Source: Saccopteryx bilineata
Taxonomy: Eukaryota > Chordata > Mammalia > Chiroptera > Emballonuridae
Assembly (NCBI RefSeq): GCF_036850765.1
Contig: NC_089493.1
Span: 130,578,239 to 130,642,238, forward strand
Length of the DNA stretch: 64,000 nt
Direction of reading: 5' to 3'
Below the pieces are notes generated by a model. It ran no database searches. It was not told where the DNA came from and saw nothing but the letters and a program-made list of their open reading frames with translations. A program made the position numbers and the translations under genes. Of this stretch, positions 45,087 through 55,199 are shown piece after piece (the first letter of the stretch is position 1; each line of letters starts with the position of its first letter).

Positions 45087-45443
45087 GAAGCCTGACCAGG
45101 TGGTGGCGCAGTGGATAGAGCGTTGGACTGGGATGTGGAAGGACCCAGGTTCGAGACCCCAAGGTCGCCAGCTTGAGCATGGACTCATCTGGCTTGAGCA
45201 AAAAGCTCACCAGCTTGGACCCAGAGTCGCTGGCTCCAGCAAGGGGTTACTCAGTCTGTTGAAGGCCCGCGGTCAGGGCACATATGAGAAAGCAATCAAT
45301 GAACAACTAAGAAGTCACAACGCGCAACGAAAAACTAATGATTGATGCTTCTCATGTCTCCGTTCCTGTCTGTCTATCCCTCTCTCTGACTCTTTCTGTC
45401 TCTGTAAAACAAACAAACAAACAAAAAAACAAACAAAAAAAAA
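45087..45443 (+). mobile_element. Bat SINE type 1 in ERV-C
   Basis: TSD AACCTGTGAA on both sides. (CAAA)n tail. Confidence 0.95.
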
Positions 45444-45509
45444 CCTGTGAATGTTGGTCATGTGTCCAATAGGCTACTTATGAAAAGGGCACCTCCAAAA
45501 AGCAATCTT

Positions 45510-45895
45510 TTTTATTTATTTATTTATTTATTTATTTATTGTATTTTTCTGAAGCTGGAAACGGGGAGAGACAGTCAGACAGACTCCCACATGCACCCGA
45601 CCAGTATCCACCCGGCACGCCCACCAGGGAGCGATGCTCTGCCCCTCTGGGGCGTCGCTCTGCCATGACCAGAGCCACTCTAGCGCCTGGGGCAGAGGCC
45701 AAGGAGCCATCCCCAGCGCCCAGGCCATCTTTGCTCCAATGGAGCCTTGGCTGCAGGAGGGGAAGAGAGAGACAGAGAGGAAGGGGGGATGGAGAAGCAA
45801 ATGGGCGCTTCTCCTATGTGCCCTGGCTGGGAATCGAACCTGGGTCCCCCGCACACCAGGCCGACGCTCTACTGCTGAGCCAACCGGCCAGGGCC
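45510..45895 (-). mobile_element. Bat SINE type 3 in ERV-C
   Basis: (TTTA)n tail at left. TSD CAAAAAGCAATCTTT on both sides. Confidence 0.95.
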
Positions 45896-46113
45896 CAAAA
45901 AGCAATCTTTAAAGGAGAATTACTTATTACTGATTTAGTCCTCACTAAAGATTAAGGTTTTTAGAAATTAAGAATTCTAATAAATTGGAAAGGAATTGTA
46001 TGGTTTTAATAATATAAGGTATAGAGGTACTTTTAAAAGGAAAAGAAAAAATAAGTTATTGTGAAAGCTGGTTATATATAAATAGTAAAAAAAGTTCATA
46101 AAAGTTGAAGGTT

Positions 46114-46266
46114 TGCCTGACCTATGGTGGCGCAGTGGATAAAGCGTCGACCTGGAAATGCTGAGGTCACTGGTTTGAAACCCTGGGCTTGCCTGGTCAG
46201 GGCACATATGGGAGTTGATGCTTCCAGCTCCTCCCCCCTTCTCTCTCTCTGTCTCTCCCTCTCCTC

Positions 46267-46300
<34 letters not shown>

Positions 46301-46520
46301 ATAAAAAAGGCCTGACTTGTGGTGGCGCAGTGGATAAAGCATCAACCTGGAAATGCTGAGGTTGCGGGTTCAAAACCCTGGGCTTGCATGGTCAAGGCAC
46401 ATATGGGAGTTGATGCTTCCAGCTCCTCCCCCTTGTCTCTCTCTCTCTCTCTGTCTCTCTCCCCCCCTTTCCTCTCTAAAATTAATAAATAAAATAAAAT
46501 TAAAAATTAAAAAAAAAGTT
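46114..46520 (+). mobile_element. Two tandem type 2 SINEs in ERV-C
   Basis: First 46114-46300, second 46309-46520, same strand, each with head GTGGCGCAGTGGATAAAGC and A tail. One shared duplication AAAAGTTGAAGGTTT flanks the pair, so the second copy entered the tail of the first or both moved as a unit. Confidence 0.9.
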
Positions 46521-46609
46521 GAAGGTTTATGTAAGTTGCAAAAGGTTTGTGCAAGTTGTAAGAAATTAGTACAAAAAAGAAAATACAAGGCAGAAAGAAA
46601 TTAGTATAA

Positions 46610-46920
46610 AAATTTATTCTCTTCATCCCCTTAGCTCACTACGTTACTTACTGCTCTTACCAGACCCCTCATTTGGCTTATAGTAGGGGGGTCACCATTA
46701 GTCCATATATTATCAACTGCCTCATGCAATATGTACAAAAGAAAATTCAAGCCGTAAAGCTTGTAGTACTAAGGGCACACTATCAGCGTGCCAGCACATA
46801 CTAGGGAGGACCCCTGACCCAATTAGCTTATAGCTACAGCTAAAGTAGAAAATTCTCATAAGTCCCAGCCTTATACCATTCTCCCCACTGATGAAGAATC
46901 AAGGGTTTGATTTATGCCCA
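46610..46920 (+). pseudogene. ERV-C Env TM C-terminal tail
   Basis: Plus-strand reading CLMQYVQKKIQAVKLVVLRA (46719-46780) resembles the cytoplasmic tail of class I Env. It lies just before the purine tract and 3' LTR as expected. The ectodomain is missing. Confidence 0.6.
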
Positions 46921-46935
46921 AAAGAAATGGGGGAA

Positions 46936-47341
46936 CGTTAGGTTCAAGGAAGTGTGCTGTGGCTGCCAGAGTCTAACTCTTAGGAAAACAGGAGCAGGGA
47001 AGTGTTAACAAGGTTCCTGTGAGGCCGAGAACAAAGAGTTCAGCACAAAGTTGGGCAACTATGAGTCAAAGACCCTTATCAGAAGTTTATGTTTGAAATT
47101 CTCCACTGAGCTACGCCCCCCCCCCCCCCCCCCCCCCGTTGCTATGCTGCGCACGACCTCTCTAGCGAATAGCTAACTGCTTGCTCAGCCTAGATAGCCA
47201 TCCTATAAAAAGGAGTCATTTTAGAAGCTCGGGGCTGCAGTGCTCCCTTGCGTGGGTTGCCTGCAGTCCCTGCGCAGGTTTCCAATAAAACTTATAAAAT
47301 TCACTTTGGGTTTGCTGTGGTCTGTCTCTTGGGATGTAACA
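46936..47341 (+). repeat. ERV-C 3' LTR
   Basis: CGTTAGGTTCAAGGAAGTGT (first base T changed to C) to CTTGGGATGTAACA. Same TATA and AATAAAAC motifs, with a C-run of about 21 near 47117. Directly preceded by purine tract AAAGAAATGGGGGAA. Confidence 0.92.
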
Positions 47342-48234
47342 AAAACAGATTCATTAAGAAAGAAAAAAGGATGGGACAGGGAGGATTCTTCAATGCTGAT
47401 GGCAATATCTGAGTACCCCATAGCCCCAGTTTGCTTTATTATATAGCCATATGCAAATCAAGGAAGTCCTTGATACAAAGTTATACATCTGGCCCTGGCC
47501 GGTTGGCTCAGCGGTAGAGCGTCAGCCTGCCGTGCGGGGGACCAGGGTTCGATTCTCGGCCAGGGCACATAGGAGAAGCGCCCATTTGCTTCTCCACCCT
47601 CCCCCCCTCCTTCCTCTCTGTCTCTCTCTTCCCCTCCCACAGCCAAGGCTCCATTGGAGCAAAGATGGCCCGGGCGCTGGGGATGGCTCCTTGGCCTCTG
47701 CCCCAGGCGCTAGAGTGGCTCTGGTCGTGGCAGAGCGACGCCCCGGAGGGGCAGAGCATCACCCCCTGGTGGCTCTGGTCGTGGCAGAGTGACGCCCCGG
47801 AGGGGCAGAGCATCACCCCCTGGTGGGCACAGCGTCACCCCCTGGTGGGCGTGCCAGGTGGATCCCAGTCGGGCGCATGCGGGAGTCTGTCTCTGTCTGA
47901 CTGTCTCTCCCCGTTTCCAGCTTCAGAAAAATACAAAAAAAAAAACAAAAACAAAAACAAACAAAGTTATACATCTGAGGCTAAAACAGGAACTCTCCCA
48001 AGGCATAAACAGGAATCCCCCCACCATGCATAAGTGAAATCAACCAACATTTAAACAAACAAAGAGTAAGAGGCAGGGCATGTAAATTGCTTCCAGCAAC
48101 TTAAACAAGCAAATGAAGTGTGTACAAATACTCAGCATCATAGCCAATATGGAGGTGAAGGGGGGAGAACTTAGCCTTTTGCTATGCTAAGCCTCGAATC
48201 TACAAAGGCTTTTTGACATTTACCGTCCACAACA
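47342..48234 (-). repeat. ERV-B 5' LTR, right part
   Basis: Starts with the AAAA duplication of ERV-C and CAGATTCATTAAG, ends TTTACCGTCCACAACA. A type 3 SINE (47492-47963) is nested. Aligns with 32976-33376 of the 3' LTR. Confidence 0.9.
47492..47963 (+). mobile_element. Bat SINE type 3 with internal 54-bp duplication
   Basis: TSD AAAGTTATACATCTG on both sides. From 47717 the GGCTCTGGTCGTGGCAGAG unit is repeated once with period 54. Confidence 0.95.
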
Positions 48235-48611
48235 AAGTTTGATGCATATGGAGTGTTAACGTCCATCCTAAAGTCTCTGGAATTATGATTCTCTTATCTG
48301 GCAGGACCTACCAGCTATCAGCCCTTTTGGCAGCCTTCTTCTCTTGGGTTAAAGCAGTTTCTTCTTGAGTGTAGCAAGTGGTGTCTGGAAAATTCAGGCA
48401 AAGGCAAAGTCACTAAAACTTGTAGAGGCCCTACTGGTTTTATGCCTACTGCTCGGGCCTCTAGGTCCGCTGCTTGGTTCCGATGAGCTTTTTTGGAATC
48501 TCCTTTTTGGTGTCTTTTACAGTGAATGATTGCTACAGCTGAGGGGAGTTGGATTGCTTCTAATAAGGCTAAAATTTCTTCTTTGTTTTTGATGGCCTTC
48601 CAAGCTGAGGT
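48235..48611 (-). pseudogene. ERV-A RNase H C-terminus and integrase N-terminus remnant
   Basis: Minus strand: AIKNKEEILALLEAIQLPSA, VAIIHCKRHQKGDS and NQAADLEARAVG, the end of class I RNase H (with the HCKxHQ motif), then spacer and the start of integrase, which continues across ERV-B at 32489. Confidence 0.85.
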
Positions 48612-49152
48612 AAGGAGTCCCCTTTCTTTTCTTTTTTAAAATTAATTTATTTAATTTATTGTGTTTACTACATAGATTCAAGTGTCCCACTGAGTACATC
48701 CTCCCCATCCCCGTGTTCCCCTCAACCTCTCCTTTGCCCTCTCCCCTCCACATCCTCCCCTCTTCCCTCCAGTATTTGCTTTCCTGCTCTCTATAACACT
48801 GTGTTATGTATATATAATTTCACCAATCTCTTTATCTTCTCTGATCCCATCCTCTCATCCCCTTTCCCTCTGTCTGCTTTCCCTCTGGTCCCTTTGATCC
48901 CGCCTCTGTCTCTATTCCGCTCTTCAGTTCACATTGTTCATTGGATTCCTCAAATGAGTGAGGTCATATGATATTTTTCTTTCTCTGCTTGGCTTATTTC
49001 ACTTAACATAATAGTTTCCAGGTTCATCCATGTTGTTGCAAAAAGTAAGATTTCCTTTATTCCATTGTGTATATGTACCACTGCTTTTTAATCCACTCAT
49101 CCACTGACAGACACTTGGGCTGTTTCCAGATCTTGGCTATTGTAAACAATGC

Positions 49153-49210
49153 ATTAGGTCGGACATTAACACTCCAAATGCATCAAGCTTTCCACTTGGG
49201 AAAATCCAAT
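49153..49210 (+). other. 58-bp ERV-like insertion in L1 3' UTR
   Basis: Bounded by a perfect 16-bp repeat CTATTGTAAACAATGC (49137-49152 and 49211-49226). The insert is similar to ERV-A integrase sequence spanning the ERV-B target: GGACATTAACACTCCAAATG and CATCAAGCTTTCCACTTGGG. It carries the pre-insertion form of that site. Confidence 0.85.
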
Positions 49211-50685
49211 CTATTGTAAACAATGCTGCAATAAACATGGGGATGCATTTCTTCTTTTGAATCAGTGATTAGGTATTCTTAGGATATATTCCTAAAAGTG
49301 GGGTGGCTGGTTAAAAAGCAGTTCCATTTTTAATTTTTTGAGGAATCTCCATACTGTTTTCCACAATGGCTGCACCAGTCTGCATTCCCACCAGTAGTGC
49401 AGGAGGGTTCCCTTTTCTCCACATCCTCGCCAGCAATTACTATGTATTTTTTTGTTAATGAGCGCCATTCTGACTGGTGTGAGGTGATATCTCATTGTGG
49501 TTTTAATTTGCATTTCTATAATGATTAATGATGTTGAACATTTTTTCATCTGCCTATTGGCCATCTGTATGTCCTCTTTGGAGAAGTGTCTATTCATTTC
49601 TTCTGCCCATTTTTTGCTTGGATTTTTTACCTTCCTGGTGTTCAGTTTTACAAGTTCTTTATAAATTTTGGTTATTAACCCCTATCAGATGTATTGTCAA
49701 ATACGTTCTTCCATTGTGTGGTTTGTCCTTTTATTTTGTTCATATTGTCTTTTGCTGTGCAAAAGCTTTTTAGTTTGATGTAGTCCCAGTTGTTCATCCT
49801 GTCCTTTATTTCACTTGCCCATGGAGATAAATCAGCAAATATATTGTTGCTAGAGATGTCAGAGAGCATACTGCCTATGTTTTCTTCTAAGATGCTTATG
49901 GTTTCACAACCTACACTTAAGTTTTTTATTCATTTTGAGTTTATTTTCATGAATGTTGTAAGTTGATGGTCTAGTTTCAATTTTTTGCAGGTAGCTGTCC
50001 AATTTTCTCAACACCATTTGTTAAAGAGAATGTCTTCTTCTTCTTTTTTTTTTTTTCTAAAGAGAATGTCTTTATTCCATTGTATGCTCTTACCTCCTTT
50101 GTCGAATATCAATTGTCCATAAAGGTGTGGGTTTATTTCTGAGTTCTCTGTTCTGTTCCATAGATCTATATGCCTGTTCTTATGCTAGTACCAAGCTGTT
50201 TTGAGTACAATGGCCTTGTAGTATAACTTGACATCCAGAAGTGTGATACCACCCACTTTATTCTTCTTTTTTAAGGTTGCTGAGGCTATTTGTGGGGGTT
50301 TTTTGGTTTCATATAAATTTTTGGAATATGTGTTCTATATCTTTGAAGTATGTCATTGGTCTTTTAATAGGAATTGTATTGAATTTATAAATTGTTTTGG
50401 GTAATATTCTTCCTATCCATGAACACGGTATATGCATCCACTTGTTTGTATCTTCCTTGATTTCTTTTATCAGTGTTTTATAATTTCCTGAGTACAAGTC
50501 TTTAACCTCCTTAGTTAAATTTATTCCTAGGTACTTTATTTTCATTGTTGCAATAGTGAAGGGGATTGTTTTCTTCATTTCTCTTTCAGACAGTTCATTG
50601 TTGGTGTATAAAAATACCTCTGATTTCTGAATATTAATTTTATATACTGCCACCTTGCTGAATTCATTTATCAGGTCCAGTAGTT

Positions 50686-51078
50686 TTTTTTTTTTTTTTC
50701 TGAAGCTGGAAACAGGGAGAGACAGTCAGGCAGACTCCCGCATGCGCCCAACCGGGATCCACCCGGCACGCCCATCAGGGGCGACGCTCTGCCCACCAGG
50801 GGGTGATGATCTGCCCCTCCGGGGCGTCGCTCTATTGTGACCAGAGCCACTCTAGTGCCTGGGGCAGAGGCCAAGGAGCCATCCCTAGTGCCCAGGCCAT
50901 CTTTGCTCCAATGGAGCCTTGGCTGTGGGAGGGGAAGAGAGAGACAGAGAGGAAGGAGAGAGGGAGGGGTGAAGAAGCAGATGGGTGCTTCTCTTGTGTG
51001 CCCTGGCTGGGAATCGAACCCGGGACTTCTGCACACCAGGCTGATGCTCTACCACTGAGCCAACCAGCCAGGGCCAGG
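50686..51078 (-). mobile_element. Bat SINE type 3 in L1
   Basis: TSD GTCCAGTAGTTTTT/GGCCAGTAGTTTTT. Inverted head GAGCCAACCAGCCAGGGCC. Confidence 0.93.
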
Positions 51079-53012
51079 GCCAGTAGTTTTTGGACTGCGA
51101 CTTTAGGGTTTTCTATGAACAGTATCATATCATCAGCAAATAATGATAGTTTTGCTTCTTTTCCAGTTTGGATGCCTTTTATTTCTTCTTCTTATCTGAT
51201 TGCTGTGGATAGGACTTCCAGAACTATGTTAAATAAGAATGGTGAAAGGGGGCACCCCTGCCTTGTTTCTGATCTTAAGGGGATTGCTTTTAATTTTTTC
51301 CCATTGATTATAATGTTGGCTGTGGGATTGTCTTAGATGGCCTTTATCATGCTGAGGTATGTTCCCTGTATTCTCACTTTGCTGAGAGTTTTGATCATAA
51401 TGGGTGCTGGATTTTTATCAAATGCTTTTTCTGCATCTATTGATATTATCATGTGATTTTTCTCCTTCCTTTTGTTTATATGATAAAGCACATTGATTGA
51501 TTTGCAAATATTGTACCAGCCTTGCCTCCCCAGAATAAATCCCACTTGATCATGATGTATGGTTTTTTTCATGTATTGCTGGATCTGGTTTGCTAATATT
51601 TTGTTTAGAATTTTAGCATTTAAATTCATCAGGGATATTGGCCTATAGTTTTCTTTCTTTGTATTGTCTTTGCCTGGTTTTGGAATAAGGATTATGCTTG
51701 CCTCATAAAAGGAGCATGGAAGTCTTCCCTCCTCTTGAATTTTTTGAAATAGCTTGAGAAGGATAGAAGTTAGTTCTTCTTTGAATATTTGGTAGAATTC
51801 ACCTGTGAAGCCATCTGGCCCAGGGCTTTTTGTTGGGAGTGTTTTGCTAACTGTTTCGATCTCATTTGTTGTAATTGGTCTGTTTAGATTTTCTGTTTCT
51901 TCCAGATTAACTTTTGAAATATTATATGTTTAAGGAATTTTTCCATTTCACCTAGGTTGTCTAATTTTTTGGCATACAGTTCTTCATAGTATTTTCTTAC
52001 AATCCTTTGAATCTCTGCTGTGTCAGTTGTTACTTCTCCACTTTCATTTCTAATTTTATTTATTTGAGTCCTCTTTCTTTTTTCTTGGTGAGTCTGGTTA
52101 AAGGTTCATCAATCTTGTTTACCTTTTCAAAGAAGCAGCTATTGGTTTTGTTGATCTTCGGTATTGTTTTTTTGTTTTTTTTTAGCCTCTATGTCATTTA
52201 TTTCCACTCTGATCTTTATTATTTCCTTCCTTCTACTTTCTCTGGGCTTTACTTGCTGTTCTTTTTCTAATTCTTTTAGATACAGGGTTAAGTTGTTTAT
52301 TTGAGCCTTTTCTTGCTTCTTAAGGAATGCCTGTAATGCTATGAACTTCTCTCTCAGGACTGCTTTTGCTGTGGCCATAAATTTTTAGTTGTTGTATGTT
52401 CATTTTCATTTGTTTCAAGGAAATTTTTTATTTTTTACTTGATCTCATTGTTAACCCATTCCTTATTTAATAACATGCTATTTAGTTTCCAAATGTTTGA
52501 ATGTTTTTCAGTTTTTCTTTTTCTTTTTTTTTTTGGTAAAACTGGGTTATTTTAAAGTTCTTTACAATAGAATAAGTAGTTCTCAGGATGACTGGAGACA
52601 TGGAAGCTGTGTGATAGTACTCAGAAACACCACAGTAAAGGAGTTCTGATTGGTGCATAGTCTTTAACAATTGTAAGGAATTACTTGTATCAAACTGCTG
52701 TCAGATCAGTAAGACTGCATTTATGCATCCATCATTTTCTGGATTGTTGGTAACTTGGGCATATTTTCCTTTGGTAATAACACCCAAAGTTGTATTAAGT
52801 GGGGATGAGGGATTCTTCTTTACACCAAGTATGGCAGGCAAAAGGTGGCTTTCAGTTCAGGATGTGTTACATGGGCCTTCTTGAAATGTAAGCCCATTGG
52901 CCTAATGAATCTTTCATATTTAGGTGGTTTTCAAGTAAATCCATCTCCAACAAAGCAGACTTTGGTAACCATCCTCTTCCATGCTTTTTTCTTTCTCTTT
53001 CCTGTTCAAATA

Positions 53013-53222
53013 ACTTTTTTTTTTTTTTTTTTTTTGCCTTGACCGCGGGCCTTCAGCAGACCGAGTAACCCCTTGCTGGAGCCAGCAACATTGGGCTCAA
53101 GCTTGTGAGCTTTTTGCTCAAACCAGACGAGCCCGTGCTCAAGCTGGCGACCTCGGGGTCTCGAACCTGGGTCTTCTGCATCCCAGTCCAACGCTCTATC
53201 CACTGCGCCACCGCCTGGTCTC
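53013..53222 (-). mobile_element. Bat SINE type 1, 3'-truncated, in NSA2 copy
   Basis: Poly-T directly joined to TTGACCGCGGGCCTTCAGCA. Lacks the 3' portion. Flanks AAATAACTTTT/GAATAACTTTT. Confidence 0.9.
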
Positions 53223-53431
53223 GAATAACTTTTAATACCTCTGTTTCTCCCTGGGCACAAACATTGCGCAAAGGGACTTCCCATTTTCCTGCTTTCTCTT
53301 TTCATTGTTGCTTAATCATATTGGAAAGACTTTAGCTCAGGACTGTCCTTCTCTGTCCAATAGATATGCAGGTACTGCTCCCTGTGGAGTCTTGTCATCA
53401 TTCTTTTGTTTGGTATTTCTCTTTTCATGCT

Positions 53432-53772
53432 TTTTTTTTTTTTTTTCAGAGAAAGAGAGAGAGAGTGGAGAGAGGGATAGACAGGGACAGACAAACAGGA
53501 ATGAAGAGATGAGAAGCATCAATCATTAGTTTTTCATTGCTCATTGTAACACCTTAGTTGTTCATTGATTGCTTTCTCATATGTGCCTTGACCGTGGGCC
53601 TTCAGCAGACCGAGTAGCCCCTTGCTGGAGCCAGCGACCTTGGGTCCAAGCCGGTGAGCTTTTTGCTCAAACCAGATGAGCCCGCGCTCAAGCTGGCAAC
53701 CTCGGGGTCTCGAACCTGGGTCTTCCGCATCCCAGTCCGACGCTCTATCTACTGTGCCACTGTCGATCAGGC
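53432..53772 (-). mobile_element. Bat SINE type 1 in NSA2 copy
   Basis: TSD CTTTTCATGC on both sides. Confidence 0.93.
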
Positions 53773-54730
53773 TTTTCATGCATCTTACTAGTCTTTTTCA
53801 TTTGTATTTTCTCAGCATGGCGCTGTTTATGGTAGAGCTAAACCTTCAGACCAATCATCTTTTTTGCCTTCTTTGAATGTTCATGAGCCTCTCCACCTTC
53901 TCTCTTTCTCTTTTTCTCATGGTAATCCAAATGATAGCCATGGCACTTGCGGTATAACTCAATATATTCATTTTGTGGCATGGTTACGGTCGTTGAGCCT
54001 CCGGGCACACTGCCCCCGGCGTGACAAACCACTCAACTTTCAGGTGTCAGAGGCCCATGAACCTACTTCACGTAACTCTGTTTTTCTATTGTAGTTGATT
54101 TCTAGTTTCATGCCATTGTGATCAGAGAAGATACTTGATATTATTTCAATCTTCTTAAATTTATTGAGACTCATTTTGTGTCCTAACATGTGATCTATCC
54201 TAGAGAACATACCATGAGCACTCGAAAAGAATGTATGTTCTGCTGCTTTTGGACGAAAGGTTCTGAAGATATCTGTTAAATCCAGTTGATCTAGTGTGTC
54301 CTTTAAGGCTGCTGTTTCTTTGTTAATTTTCTTTCTTGAGGATCTATACATTGATGTTAGTGGGGTATTGAAATCCCCTACTATTATAGTATTGCTGTTG
54401 ATCTCACCCTTTTTGTCCATCAAAATCTGGTTTATATATTTAGGTGCTCCTATATTAGGTGCATAGATATTTATAATTGTTGTATCTTCCTGTTGGATTG
54501 CTCCCTTTATCATTATATTGTGATCTTCTTTATTCCTTACTATAGCCTTTGCTTCAAAGTCTATTTTGTCAGATATAAGTATTGCTACCCCAGCTTTTAT
54601 TTTCATGAAAAATTTTTTTCCATCCCTTTACTTTCACTCTGTGTGTATCTTTTGTTTTGAGGTGGGTCTCTTGTAGACATCATATGTACAGATCCTGTTT
54701 TCTTATCCACACAGCTACCCTATGTCTTTT

Positions 54731-55073
54731 TTTTTTTAATCTTTATTTATTCATTTTTAGAGAGGAGAGAGAGACAGAGAGGGAGAGAGAGGAGAGAGAG
54801 CCAGAGAGAGAGCCAGAGAGAGAGAAGGGGGGAGGAGCTGGAAGCATCAACTCCCATATGTGCCTTGACCAGGCAATCCCAGGGTTTCGAACTGGCGACC
54901 TCAGCATTTCCAGGTCGACGCCCCATCCACTGCACCACCACAGGTCAGGCCAAGCTGGTGAATTTTTGCTCAAACCAGATGAGCCCACGCTCATGCCGGC
55001 AACCTCGAGGTCTCGAACCTGGGTCTTCCGCATCCCAGTCTGACGCTCTATCCACTGCGCCACCGCCTGGTCA
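54731..55073 (-). mobile_element. Type 2 SINE joined to a truncated type 1 SINE in L1
   Basis: Type 2 at 54731-54951, then type 1 head half 54952-55073. One duplication TACCCTATGTCTTTT flanks the pair. Confidence 0.9.
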
Positions 55074-55199
55074 GGCTACCCTATGTCTTTTGATTGGAGC
55101 ATTTTATCCATTTACATTTAAGGTTATTATTGATATGTAGTTGTTTATTGCCATTTTATTTTTTAAATCTACATTCCTCTTTTTCTAGATTTTCCCCCC

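Larger units (their letters stand above)
41490..47341 (+). mobile_element. ERV-C: class I provirus nested in the ERV-B 5' LTR (5.85 kb)
   Basis: LTRs 41490-41906 and 46936-47341, Thr-like primer site at 41909, gag fragment, RT fragment, NC-protease module, integrase C-terminus, Env TM tail, purine tract at 46921-46935. Duplication AAAA on both sides (41486-41489, 47342-47345). LTRs differ at about 6% of positions over 200 bp compared by eye, less than those of ERV-B or ERV-A. Five SINEs lie inside. Opposite orientation to its hosts. Confidence 0.9.
32490..48234 (-). mobile_element. ERV-B: betaretrovirus-like provirus nested in ERV-A (15.7 kb with its own insertions)
   Basis: 3' LTR 32490-33376, polypurine tract 33377-33395, class I-like module 33931-35060, integrase and RNase H 35743-36700, RT 36.9-38.8 kb, protease 39196-39604, gag to 41404, Lys3-like primer site 41405-41423, 5' LTR 41426-41489 plus 47342-48234 (split by ERV-C). 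Flanking 6-bp duplication AAGCTT (32484-32489) / AAGTTT (48235-48240), the length expected for betaretroviruses. The ERV-A integrase frame resumes across the insertion. No env recognised. All frames broken. Confidence 0.88.
52505..54090 (-). pseudogene. NSA2: NSA2 processed pseudogene inside L1
   Basis: Minus strand, intronless copy of NSA2, a nucleolar 60S ribosome-biogenesis factor. 5' UTR from about 54090, ATG at 53981: [20 protein letters not shown], then [20 protein letters not shown]. After a SINE: EKRNTKQKNDDKTPQGAVPA and YLLDREGQS. After a second SINE: CFVGDGFT and [22 protein letters not shown] sequence, ending [20 protein letters not shown] then a stop at 52701-52703. 3' UTR, then an oligo-T (retrotransposed A tail) at 52505-52532. 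A block of about 20 codons between the VITKG and KYAQV motifs appears to be missing compared with the protein as I recall it. Substitutions and two SINE insertions break it. Confidence 0.9.
48612..55199 (-). mobile_element. L1 element, 5' truncated, nested in ERV-A pol
   Basis: Minus strand. 3' UTR 48.62-49.1 kb, ORF2 C-terminal region ([20 protein letters not shown] near 49.57 kb), RT (DAEKAFDK near 51.4 kb, FADDMIL-like near 51.13 kb), endonuclease domain at 54040-54606 (IINIYAPNIGAPKYINQIL, IIVGDFNTPL, RIDHMLGHK, IFSDHNGMKLEI). Frame broken throughout. It replaces the middle of ERV-A RNase H, so insertion came with a target deletion or internal loss. Contains three SINE loci, a 58-bp insertion and the NSA2 retrocopy. 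Confidence 0.88.

Noticed and set aside
50309..50653. 114-codon and similar frames in 49-55 kb as host genes
   Set aside because: They are pieces of L1 ORF2 (RT and endonuclease motifs) broken by stops.
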